Positions 1 through 5,976 of a stretch of 64,000 bases of DNA are shown here, in pieces. The first letter of the stretch is position 1; each line of letters opens with the position of its first letter. Origin of the DNA: Lachnospiraceae bacterium (GTDB lineage Bacteria; Bacillota; Clostridia; Lachnospirales; Lachnospiraceae); the NCBI GenBank assembly GCA_017621075.1, contig JAGATV010000059.1, positions 1-64,000 of the forward strand, in the 5' to 3' direction. Made by a program: the position numbers and the translations under genes. Below the pieces are notes generated by a model that was not told the origin of the DNA, did not search any database, and was given only the letters and a program-made list of their open reading frames with translations.

Positions 1-6
1 ATAGAA

Positions 7-38
7 AATCCCAGGCTGCCGGTTGACAGTCTGGGATT
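7..38 (+). terminator. Hairpin, possible terminator at window edge
   Basis: An uninterrupted 11-12 bp stem (one G-T wobble) closes an 8-nt loop: positions 7-18 pair with 27-38. The following bases (TGTTGTGT) are only moderately T-rich. It could end a gene lying to the left of the window, but that gene is not visible. The stem is seen directly; the role is inferred. Confidence 0.4.
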
Positions 39-56
39 GTTGTGTAAAAATCAACG

Positions 57-88
57 TGTAAGGGGTTCGATTCCCCGGCGAATACAAA
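57..88 (+). other. tRNA 3'-end-like fragment (possible att remnant)
   Basis: The stretch AGGGGTTCGATTCCCCG has the form of a tRNA T-arm: a 5-bp stem around the canonical TTCGATT loop, followed by seven bases and a discriminator-like base. No D-arm, anticodon arm or complementary 5' acceptor strand (TATTCGC) is found upstream, so this is not a complete tRNA. Short tRNA 3' ends beside AT-rich accessory DNA are typical scars of integrative elements that use tRNA genes as attachment sites. No integrase gene is visible in the window. Confidence 0.4.
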
Positions 89-115
89 TCTAATATTTTT
101 TCATGAATCCATGAG

Positions 116-252
116 GTTTACACAAAATAATTTACACTCTCAAAAATCCGGCTCTGCCCTTCAGTAACTATTCACATATCTTATGTCAGATTTTTAAGTT
201 TACACAAAACTTGAAACGGTCTCATTTACAGAGATTTCTTCACACTCTCAAA
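116..252. repeat. Two ordered copies of a split direct repeat
   Basis: GTTTACACAAAA occurs at 116-127 and 198-209. ACACTCTCAAA occurs at 134-144 and 242-252. The two motifs keep the same order in both copies, with different spacing (6 and 32 bases). They lie between the tRNA-like fragment and the broken repressor gene and could be recombinase arm-type sites or regulator sites. Only the repeats themselves are certain. Confidence 0.5.
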
Positions 253-589
253 TCAAAAAAAGCGGGATGAAATTAACTATCATATTAAACAACTCTTTCG
301 TTATTTTTTCTTTTTCTGCTGTCGTATAATCAGCTACCATTTCCAATGTTTCTTTTAAATCCTCATTCATAATTTCCGTCTTCCTTTCACCATTTATTAT
401 CTCGCGAAGGTCAACTTCATAATAATCTGCCAGTTCTATCAATACACTAATATCTGGCATAGTATTTCCATTTTCCCATCATGATACTGATCTTTGTGAT
501 ACACCGAATTTCTCGGCAATTTGTTCTTGAGTCAAATTATTGCCTTTTCTTAATTCCTTAAGAAAGGTTCCTATTTTAATCTGATTCAT
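248..589 (-). pseudogene. XRE-family repressor gene interrupted by in-frame TGA
   Basis: Reading from ATG at 589 gives a typical Cro/C1-type DNA-binding domain (start MNQIKIGTFLKELRK, then LTQEQIAEKFGVSQRSVS). An in-frame TGA at 481-479 follows, and then the continuation WENGNTMPDISVLIELADYY. In this family the usual sequence at the break is SRWENG or SKWENG, so the TGA stands where an Arg or Lys is expected; CGA or AGA to TGA is one substitution. The downstream piece alone (ATG at 460) lacks the recognition helix. The intact product would be about 113 residues. It sits in the AT-rich left segment beside a small membrane protein, a common pairing in mobile elements. A sequencing error cannot be excluded. 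Confidence 0.75.
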
Positions 590-674
590 TTTCCTGTGCC
601 TCCTTACAACGGAAATCCTATCATTCTGTTTTTCTTCATAACATGTCATAGACTGAGTAAATCGCCAAAATTCA

Positions 675-696
675 AGGTAGACAGCCCTGTCTACCT
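675..696. promoter_or_regulatory. Perfect 10-bp palindrome between accessory genes
   Basis: AGGTAGACAG and its exact reverse complement are separated by only two bases (CC). It lies just after the stop of the minus-strand membrane protein (714) and upstream of the broken XRE gene (start 589). It could be a terminator for the former, although the following T-tract on that strand is poor. It could also be an operator for the repressor. The palindrome is certain; its use is not. Confidence 0.45.
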
Positions 697-713
697 CCTT
701 TTTAACATCACTA

Positions 714-1208
714 CTATTCTGCTTTCAGATGTTTCTTGGCAACCATTATTACAAATATCAGTACCTCGGTAAACCAAATGGTATTATAGAAAAAAAGAAT
801 TAACACACCAGTAAAACGTGTAAGAATACAGCCTATTAAAAATGCAACAACATAAGTTACTATAGCTACATTTTTATAAATTTTGTACTCTTCAATAGTA
901 ACGTTTCTTTTCTTGCTCAACCCAACAAAACAAAAGGGCAAGAGAAGAATTAATCCTAATATCATAACAACTACTGCATATACCACTGTATTTATTGTTG
1001 CCAAAATTCCATTCACCCCATACCCCATTAGCATTATAAAAGGTGAAAAATCCGCACCATCAACATTAGCCTCAACATTGTTCATATTAATATTTTCTAA
1101 ACCGATCCCATATAACTCATAACTATAACCGACAGAAAAATAGCATAAAACAACAAGTATAACGAAATATAACCCAATTTTAATCAATTTGAACTTGTCC
1201 ATACTCAT
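714..1208 (-). CDS. Small hydrophobic membrane protein, function unknown
   Basis: Predicted product of 164 residues with four hydrophobic helices: near the N-terminus (LYFVILVVLCYFSVGY), a central pair, and a C-terminal stretch with aromatic residues, ending in a basic tail (KKHLKAE). I chose ATG 1208 because GAGAGA lies about five bases upstream. The frame stays open to ATG 1295, but that start has no ribosome site, and the added residues are less typical. I do not recognise a family. It lies upstream of the broken XRE gene on the same strand in AT-rich DNA, as is common for accessory modules. Membrane location is inferred from hydrophobicity only. Confidence 0.55.
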   Translation of the reverse strand: MSMDKFKLIKIGLYFVILVVLCYFSVGYSYELYGIGLENINMNNVEANVDGADFSPFIMLMGYGVNGILATINTVVYAVVVMILGLILLLPFCFVGLSKKRNVTIEEYKIYKNVAIVTYVVAFLIGCILTRFTGVLILFFYNTIWFTEVLIFVIMVAKKHLKAE

Positions 1209-1341
1209 AAATCTCTCGTATAATCCATTTATCCAATATAAAATGATTGGACAAACATTTCCTTTCTCCTTATATGCAAATAATGCTGATATCATAAATC
1301 AATTCGTTACCCGCTAATTCAGTTAATTGTTTCCCTAATTC

Positions 1342-1400
1342 ACCTACCAAGGTACAAATTTACCTACTATATCAATGATAATTAATCACCTGGTAGGTAA
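1342..1400. repeat. Short inverted repeats ACCTACC / GGTAGGT
   Basis: ACCTACC (1342-1348) and TTACCTAC (1360-1367) are both complementary to the block GGTAGGTAA at 1392-1400. The arrangement allows two alternative dyads in a 217-base AT-rich gap between minus-strand genes. It may be a regulator site or a terminus scar; nothing else is seen in this gap. Confidence 0.35.
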
Positions 1401-1512
1401 CCTTATGCTTCTCTCCACAAATCCTGATTTGATAATCTCTTGAACAAGGCTACCATATGGGTTATTCTACCACATATTCATCCTTAATTCATCTAAAATT
1501 TTCACGATTGAT

Positions 1513-1752
1513 TTACCACACATCTAAACAATCCGCAGCATCCACCCATGCCTGCATCTCGCCCTCCAAAGCTAACCGAGCATATTCTATAGGGTTGTCA
1601 ATCGCAAGAGCGTTCAAAGCACATTGTGAATTAGGTGTAGTTTTCAACCCATCCTCTGTTTTATTACAGTCAATGCGTAAAAGTATATTATCAAGAGTGG
1701 TTATATCAATACTATTGCAGTACTGGTTATATGTAGCATATATAAGTTTCAT
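1513..1752 (-). CDS. DUF6061-like small protein
   Basis: 79 residues, starting MKLIYATYNQYCNSIDI and containing a DxTTLDNILLRIDC stretch and NPIEYARLALEGEMQAWVDA. The pattern (MKLIYAKYN, a short strand ending in IDC, then NxPxxYAxLxLxGxxQAW) matches small proteins annotated as DUF6061, which occur in conjugative-transposon-type DNA of gut Firmicutes. The function is unknown. A ribosome site (AAAGGA) lies about 8 bases before ATG 1752. The plus-strand frame over the same region has no such support and is a shadow. This gene supports the view that the left edge is accessory DNA. Confidence 0.6.
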   Translation of the reverse strand: MKLIYATYNQYCNSIDITTLDNILLRIDCNKTEDGLKTTPNSQCALNALAIDNPIEYARLALEGEMQAWVDAADCLDVW

Positions 1753-1832
1753 AGCTTTTCGTCCTTTCGTTTTTATTACAGATAAGCCGGTTGTATTGAT
1801 AAATTTTTGTGTGTCCTAGAATTATCCTTTAG

Positions 1833-1943
1833 AACGTGAAACTCATGGGAGATGGCTATTATACGGATTACTGGGGGATTGATGCATCAGGGGAAATATG
1901 TGAGCTCGTTATTATATTTATGAACCCTGAGTTGTTTTTATAA
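1833..1943 (+). pseudogene. C-terminal fragment resembling DUF4241 proteins
   Basis: An open stretch follows a TAG at 1830-1832 and ends at TAA 1941-1943. From the ATG at 1845 it encodes 32 residues including GDGYYTDYWGIDASGEICEL. DUF4241-type proteins end in a similar block (GDGxYPxYWGxDxxGxxxELVxxF). No upstream part of such a protein is present, and there is no convincing ribosome site, so I read it as the remnant 3' end of a deleted gene. Family assignment rests on a short motif and is tentative. Confidence 0.4.
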
Positions 1944-1969
1944 ATTATTAATTTAATTAAGGTTCTGTT

Positions 1970-2515
1970 GTGGAATTTCATGAAAAACTTCAGGAGTTGA
2001 GAAAAAACAGGGGGCTTACACAGGAAGAATTGGCGGAGGCTTTATATGTATCCAGAACTGCCATTTCAAAATGGGAATCAGTAAGAGGATATCCGAGTAT
2101 TGACTCATTGAAGGAAATATCAGATTATTTTTCGGTAACAATCGATGATTTGTTATCGGGAGAGAAATTGCTTTCCATTATGCTTGTTGTGCTGCCACTT
2201 TATCCAAACCCGGTTGATGGATATATTTTTTCGGTAACTCTGCTTGCGTACACGGAAACAACATCATTTAATCGCTTAATGTACTGGATGATGTTTATTG
2301 CCCTTATTGCGGTTGGGATTGTAAAAATATTGCTGGCACAATTCAAAATTGAAAAAGGGCATAAAATTATGACCGGGAGCTCCATGGGGCTTAGCATTCT
2401 GACAGTATTATTTTTGGCAATGACAAGAGAAGCTTATGCCATAACTGTGGCGTTTCTGCTATTGATCATAAAGGGAATACTGCTTTTAAAGTATATAAAG
2501 GCAGGTAATTGTTGA
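1970..2515 (+). CDS. XRE-family HTH protein with membrane C-terminus
   Basis: 181 residues. Residues 3-62 form an XRE helix-turn-helix (LTQEELAEALYVSRTAISKWE, then YPSIDSLKEISDYFSVTIDDLLSGE). The rest holds about four hydrophobic segments. This HTH-plus-membrane form is common in Firmicutes. In typical members a charged linker of some 30 residues separates DLLSGEELL from the first membrane helix. Here SGEKLLS runs straight into MLVVLPLYPNPVDG, suggesting an internal deletion. The start is GTG 1970 with AAGG seven bases upstream; no ATG in frame would keep the HTH. Target genes are unknown. Its 3' end overlaps a terminator-like hairpin shared with the convergent flavodiiron gene. Confidence 0.65.
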   Translation: MEFHEKLQELRKNRGLTQEELAEALYVSRTAISKWESVRGYPSIDSLKEISDYFSVTIDDLLSGEKLLSIMLVVLPLYPNPVDGYIFSVTLLAYTETTSFNRLMYWMMFIALIAVGIVKILLAQFKIEKGHKIMTGSSMGLSILTVLFLAMTREAYAITVAFLLLIIKGILLLKYIKAGNC

Positions 2516-2536
2516 ACATAAAAGCCCTGCCTTTAT
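2495..2536. terminator. Bidirectional hairpin between convergent genes
   Basis: ATAAAGGCAGG (2495-2505) pairs perfectly with CCTGCCTTTAT (2526-2536) around a 20-base AT-rich loop. The stem overlaps the last codons of both convergent genes (stops at 2515 and 2533). The position suits a shared terminator, although the long loop and short T-tracts make it weak. Confidence 0.45.
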
Positions 2537-3699
2537 GTCTCGTACCCCTGACACAATTCGGAGGCCAGTGCATCCAGTTGTGCCAGGCTTTCTTCATTCA
2601 GGGCTGACTTTATATGCACCTCATTCTCTGCAAACGTAAGATTTTTACAGGATGCCAGCATGGATTTCATGGTTTTGGCGGCAGTGGGAGCCCAGCTTCC
2701 GTTTTCTATGAAAGCAACGGTCCTGCCCTGGAAATTCCGCTCTGTAAGATGGTTGATAAATTCTCTCATAAAGGGGAAAATCCCCATGTTATAGGTGGTG
2801 GTTGCAAGCACTACTTTGCCGTAGCGGAAGGCATCTTCCACACATTCTGCCATATCTTCTCTTGCAAGGTCTGCGAGGGATACCTTGGGACAGCTCAGTG
2901 CGCGCAGTTTTTCGGCGAGGAGCCTGGCTGCTTCCCGGGTGTGGCCGTAAACAGAAGTGTAGGCGATAAAGATCCCATCGGTTTCCACCTGGTAGGAGGA
3001 CCAGGTCTGATAGAGATTCAGGTAATCTTCCAGGTTATCTTTCAGGACGGGACCATGGAGAGGGCATATTGTCCTGATCTCCAGGGAAGAGGCTTTTTTG
3101 AGAAGGGCCTGCACCTGCATACCGTATTTGCCTACGATCCCGATGTAATAGCGGCGGGCTTCACAGGCCCAGTCTTCCTCCGCATCAAGGGCACCGAACT
3201 TGCCAAAGGCGTCGGCGGAAAAGAGTACTTTTTCACAGCGCTCATAGGTAACCATGACTTCCGGCCAGTGTACCATGGGGGCAGAGAGAAAGGTCAGGGA
3301 GTGTTCCCCAAGGGAGAGGGTATCCTGATCTTTTATGACCATTCTTCTGTCTGCAAAATCCATTCCGAAAAATTGCTTCATCATGGTAAAGGCAGTGGCG
3401 GAGCCAAGAATAACGGCGTGGGGATAGGCATCCATAAAGGCAGTGATCCCGGCGGAATGATCCGGCTCCATGTGCTGAACGATCAGATAGTCCGGCTGAC
3501 GGGAACCTAGGGCATCCGGCAGATTGTGCAGCCACTCCGCTGTAAAATCGATATCCACAGTGTCGAACACTGCGATTTTGTCATCCAGGATGACATAAGA
3601 ATTGTAGGCCATACCGTTTGCAACCCGGTATTGTCCTTCGAACAGATCGATGGCATGGTCATTGACGCCGATGTATTTGATGGCATTGGAAATTTTCAT
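2533..3699 (-). CDS. fprA: Flavodiiron protein (A-type flavoprotein, O2/NO reductase)
   Basis: 388 residues. The N-terminal metallo-beta-lactamase-like domain carries the diiron ligand motif H76-x-E78-x-D80-H81 in VQHMEPDHSAG, further conserved blocks around VHWPEVM, and a later CPLHGP. The C-terminal flavodoxin domain begins near GIFIAYTSVYGHTREAA, an FMN phosphate loop. No rubredoxin domain is attached. The family reduces O2 to water (or NO to N2O) in the cytoplasm of strict anaerobes using rubredoxin or F420-type donors. The start at 3699 has AAGGAG upstream; the frame is open for 41 more codons but those look non-coding. It is a single gene diverging from the biotin operon, with its own extended -10 promoter. 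Whether O2 or NO is the main substrate cannot be told from sequence. Confidence 0.93.
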   Translation of the reverse strand: MKISNAIKYIGVNDHAIDLFEGQYRVANGMAYNSYVILDDKIAVFDTVDIDFTAEWLHNLPDALGSRQPDYLIVQHMEPDHSAGITAFMDAYPHAVILGSATAFTMMKQFFGMDFADRRMVIKDQDTLSLGEHSLTFLSAPMVHWPEVMVTYERCEKVLFSADAFGKFGALDAEEDWACEARRYYIGIVGKYGMQVQALLKKASSLEIRTICPLHGPVLKDNLEDYLNLYQTWSSYQVETDGIFIAYTSVYGHTREAARLLAEKLRALSCPKVSLADLAREDMAECVEDAFRYGKVVLATTTYNMGIFPFMREFINHLTERNFQGRTVAFIENGSWAPTAAKTMKSMLASCKNLTFAENEVHIKSALNEESLAQLDALASELCQGYET

Positions 3700-3730
3700 A
3701 AAAAGGCTCCTTTCTGGCTGATTTACAGGT

Positions 3731-3739
3731 ATTATACCA
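3731..3739 (-). promoter_or_regulatory. Extended -10 promoter for flavodiiron gene
   Basis: On the minus strand the sequence TGGTATAAT forms an extended -10 element (TGN-TATAAT) about 32 bases before the ATG at 3699. No good -35 element is found at 16-18 bases, which is tolerated by extended -10 promoters. Confidence 0.5.
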
Positions 3740-3779
3740 TATGATGCCAAATTGTGATATAAGGAATAACAAAACAAGG

Positions 3780-3812
3780 ATTGTAAACCTAAAATAATTT
3801 TGGGTTGACAAT
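3780..3812. promoter_or_regulatory. BirA-type biotin operator upstream of bioY
   Basis: TTGTAAACC (3781-3789) and GGTTGACAA (3803-3811) form an inverted repeat with one mismatch and a 13-base spacer, plus an outer A-T pair. This matches the known Gram-positive BirA operator form (TTGTnAACC-N13-16-GGTTnACAA). The right half overlaps the -35 element of the bioY promoter, so bound BirA-biotinoyl-AMP would block RNA polymerase. A BirA with an N-terminal HTH is encoded 1 kb downstream. Dyad seen; regulator inferred from family knowledge. Confidence 0.75.
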
Positions 3813-3833
3813 AAAAGGGCAATATGATAAATT
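3805..3833 (+). promoter_or_regulatory. Promoter of bioY operon
   Basis: TTGACA at 3805-3810, a 17-base spacer, and TAAATT at 3828-3833 (4 of 6 matches to TATAAT). It overlaps the right half of the BirA-type operator. Confidence 0.55.
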
Positions 3834-3896
3834 ACTTTCAGGGTCCATGCAGGATGTATTGGTACCCGAATCTAACACATGGAGATGACAGATACA

Positions 3897-4454
3897 ATGG
3901 ACACATCAACAACAAAAAAGAACAAGATCCTGGATATGGCGTATATCGCAATGTTTGCCGGCATTATGGCAGTATGCTCATGGATTTCCATTCCCATGAC
4001 AGTACCCTTTACGCTGCAGACTTTCGCAGTCTTTCTGGCAGTAGGGACGCTGGGGGGCAGAAGAGGAAGCCTGGCAGTTTTGGTCTACATTCTGTTAGGG
4101 GCAGTGGGACTGCCGGTCTTTGCGGGATTTTCGGGTGGTATCGGCATCCTTTTGGGCAATACCGGCGGTTATATCGTAGGTTTCCTCTTCACTGCGCTTT
4201 TTATGTGGGGGATGGAGGCCCTGTTGGGAAAAAAGACATGGGTTTTGGCACTTTCCATGGTGATCGGGCTTTTGATCTGCTATGCCATCGGAACTGTCTG
4301 GTTCATGGAGGTATATGCCCGCAACACAGGGGAGATCGGACTGAGTACCGTGCTGGGCTTCTGCGTGATCCCGTTTATCGTTCCTGACCTGGTGAAGATG
4401 GCGCTTGCCCTGCTTGTTTCAAAGAGGCTGGCAAAGGCAGTGAGGATAGATTGA
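3897..4454 (+). CDS. bioY: BioY biotin transporter S component
   Basis: About 185 residues with six hydrophobic segments. The family signature region is present: MTVPFTLQTFAVFLAVGTLG, then LGAVGLPVFAGFSGGIG and a GNTGGYIVGF block. BioY is the substrate-capturing membrane protein of energy-coupling factor biotin uptake and can work with shared EcfAAT, which is not encoded in this window. The start is uncertain among ATGs at 3879, 3885 and 3897. I favour 3897 because GGAG lies 12 bases upstream, while the others have no ribosome site. A BirA-type operator sits in its promoter and birA follows, which fits biotin-repressed uptake. Confidence 0.92.
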   Translation: MDTSTTKKNKILDMAYIAMFAGIMAVCSWISIPMTVPFTLQTFAVFLAVGTLGGRRGSLAVLVYILLGAVGLPVFAGFSGGIGILLGNTGGYIVGFLFTALFMWGMEALLGKKTWVLALSMVIGLLICYAIGTVWFMEVYARNTGEIGLSTVLGFCVIPFIVPDLVKMALALLVSKRLAKAVRID

Positions 4455-4465
4455 GGGCAAAGAAG

Positions 4466-4888
4466 ATGGAAGAAAGAGTATACAGGATAAGGGCACATCA
4501 TGGGATGTGCCTTGCTTTTTTTGAGGGAAAGGGTTATAGCAGTGAATTTACGGAACACATGGCGCAGGTGCAAAAGCTTCTGGAGAAAAATCCTGCTGTA
4601 TGTATCACCGCCGAAGTGGATATGATCTGCAGCCATTGTCCCAACCGGCAGGGAGGTATTTGCACAGCTGCCGGGAAAGTGTTAGAATATGACAGACAGG
4701 TGCTTTTGCGGTGCGGTATTCATGAGGGGACGATCATGCCCTTTCTTGCGTTTGATGGGCTGGTGCGTGACAGGATATTATTGACCGGCGGCCGGGAAGA
4801 AATCTGCGGGGACTGTCAATGGACCGAGTTGTGTCGTAGGAAAGACCGTGAGCAGGGAACCTGTGAGGACAAGAGCAGGGAAGAGTGA
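4466..4888 (+). CDS. DUF1284 family protein with Cys motifs
   Basis: 140 residues. The N-terminus YRIRAHHGMCLAFFEGKGYS is the hallmark of the DUF1284 family (RxHHxxC). Later Cys groups are ICSHCPNRQGGIC and ICGDCQWTELC, which together with C and H near the start could hold a metal or Fe-S cluster. The function is not known. ATG 4466 follows closely on the bioY stop and has a GAGGG-type ribosome site within the bioY end. The frame also contains a TTG at 4451, which I consider less likely. It lies between bioY and birA in one transcript, so a biotin-linked role is possible but unproven. Confidence 0.75.
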   Translation: MEERVYRIRAHHGMCLAFFEGKGYSSEFTEHMAQVQKLLEKNPAVCITAEVDMICSHCPNRQGGICTAAGKVLEYDRQVLLRCGIHEGTIMPFLAFDGLVRDRILLTGGREEICGDCQWTELCRRKDREQGTCEDKSREE

Positions 4889-4901
4889 AAGCCGGGAAAA
4901 T

Positions 4902-5876
4902 ATGAAAGTCAGAGAAGAATTGTTGGAATTGTTTGAAGCAAATAAAGGAAGGTACTTTTCGGGGGAGGAGCTGGCAGGGCGGCTTTGCGTCTCCAGGGCC
5001 GCTGTCTGGAAAGCAGTCAAGACGCTGAGAGAGGAAGGATATGTGATCGACGCAGTCACCAACAAGGGGTATTGCCTTTCTACGAAAACGGATATCCTGT
5101 CACCCCAGGGGATCAGGAAATATCTGAGTCCGGAGTGCGGGGGACTGGAGATAGAGGTCCTTTCTGCGGTTGATTCCACCAACGGACTGGTCCGCAGGAA
5201 GGCGGACAGCGGCCGGGCGGAGGGCTGCGTGGTGGTGGCCAATGAACAGACTGACGGCAGGGGACGCCGTGGCAGGCTGTTCTTTTCACCGGCAGAAACC
5301 GGGATCTATATGAGCATCCTGCTGAGGCCATGTCATTATTCGGCCGGGCAGGCGGTGCGGTTTACCACTATGGCTGCGGTGGCTATATGTGAGGCCATAG
5401 AGGAAGTCTCCACAGAGAAAGCCGGGATAAAGTGGGTCAATGATATTTATGTCGGTGGGAAAAAGGTATGCGGTATCTTGACGGAGGCTTCTTTTGATCT
5501 GGAAAGCGGCCTGGTGGAATATGCGGTGCTGGGTGTGGGCATCAACGTTTATCGCCCCCGGGGAGGATTCCCCAAAGGACTGGAGCAGACGGCAGGCTTT
5601 CTTTTTGAAAATACCCGGGATGATCTAAAGAACCGTCTGACGGCAGCCTTCCTGAATCATTTTCTGGAGTATTACCGGGCAGAATCTTTGACCGGCTATA
5701 TAGAAAAGTACAGGCAGCGCAGCCTTGTTGTGGGAAAGGAAGTTACTGTGATCGACGGCGATCGCACAAGGACTGCTTTTGCATATGGGGTAGACGATGA
5801 CTGCAGGCTGCTTGTACGGTATGATGACGGCTTGACGGAGGGATTGTCCTACGGCGAGATCGGCATCAGGCTTTGA
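4902..5876 (+). CDS. birA: Bifunctional biotin-protein ligase / repressor BirA
   Basis: 324 residues. An N-terminal winged HTH (about residues 5-58, with YFSGEELAGRLCVSRAAVWK) is followed by the class II ligase core. The core holds the adenylate-binding loop GRGRRGR at 119-125 and KWVNDIYVGGKKVCGILTE with the catalytic-site Lys. The C-terminal SH3-like domain starts near VGKEVTVIDGD. It activates biotin with ATP and transfers it to carboxylase BCCP-type proteins; the HTH form also represses biotin genes. ATG 4902 lies 13 bases after the DUF1284 stop; the frame extends upstream but overlaps that gene. The operator found before bioY gives a closed autoregulatory loop. Confidence 0.93.
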   Translation: MKVREELLELFEANKGRYFSGEELAGRLCVSRAAVWKAVKTLREEGYVIDAVTNKGYCLSTKTDILSPQGIRKYLSPECGGLEIEVLSAVDSTNGLVRRKADSGRAEGCVVVANEQTDGRGRRGRLFFSPAETGIYMSILLRPCHYSAGQAVRFTTMAAVAICEAIEEVSTEKAGIKWVNDIYVGGKKVCGILTEASFDLESGLVEYAVLGVGINVYRPRGGFPKGLEQTAGFLFENTRDDLKNRLTAAFLNHFLEYYRAESLTGYIEKYRQRSLVVGKEVTVIDGDRTRTAFAYGVDDDCRLLVRYDDGLTEGLSYGEIGIRL

Positions 5877-5976
5877 AGCCGTGATCCTGGAAACTTGATA
5901 TAAGTTTCTGTTCCCATTTATCTGTGTTTGTGGTAAAATGAATATGTGTAAAAATATGATTTCAAGAGGGATATGT

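Noticed and set aside
8-88. Complete tRNA gene at the left edge
   Set aside because: Only a T-arm-like part is present; no acceptor partner, D-arm or anticodon arm can be folded.
1457-1819. 120-codon plus-strand frame opposite the DUF6061-like gene
   Set aside because: No ribosome site, no domain, and the minus strand has a good start and a family-like product.
2614-3510. 298-codon plus-strand frame opposite the flavodiiron gene
   Set aside because: Antisense shadow of fprA; the opposite strand carries all family motifs, and this frame has no recognisable domain.
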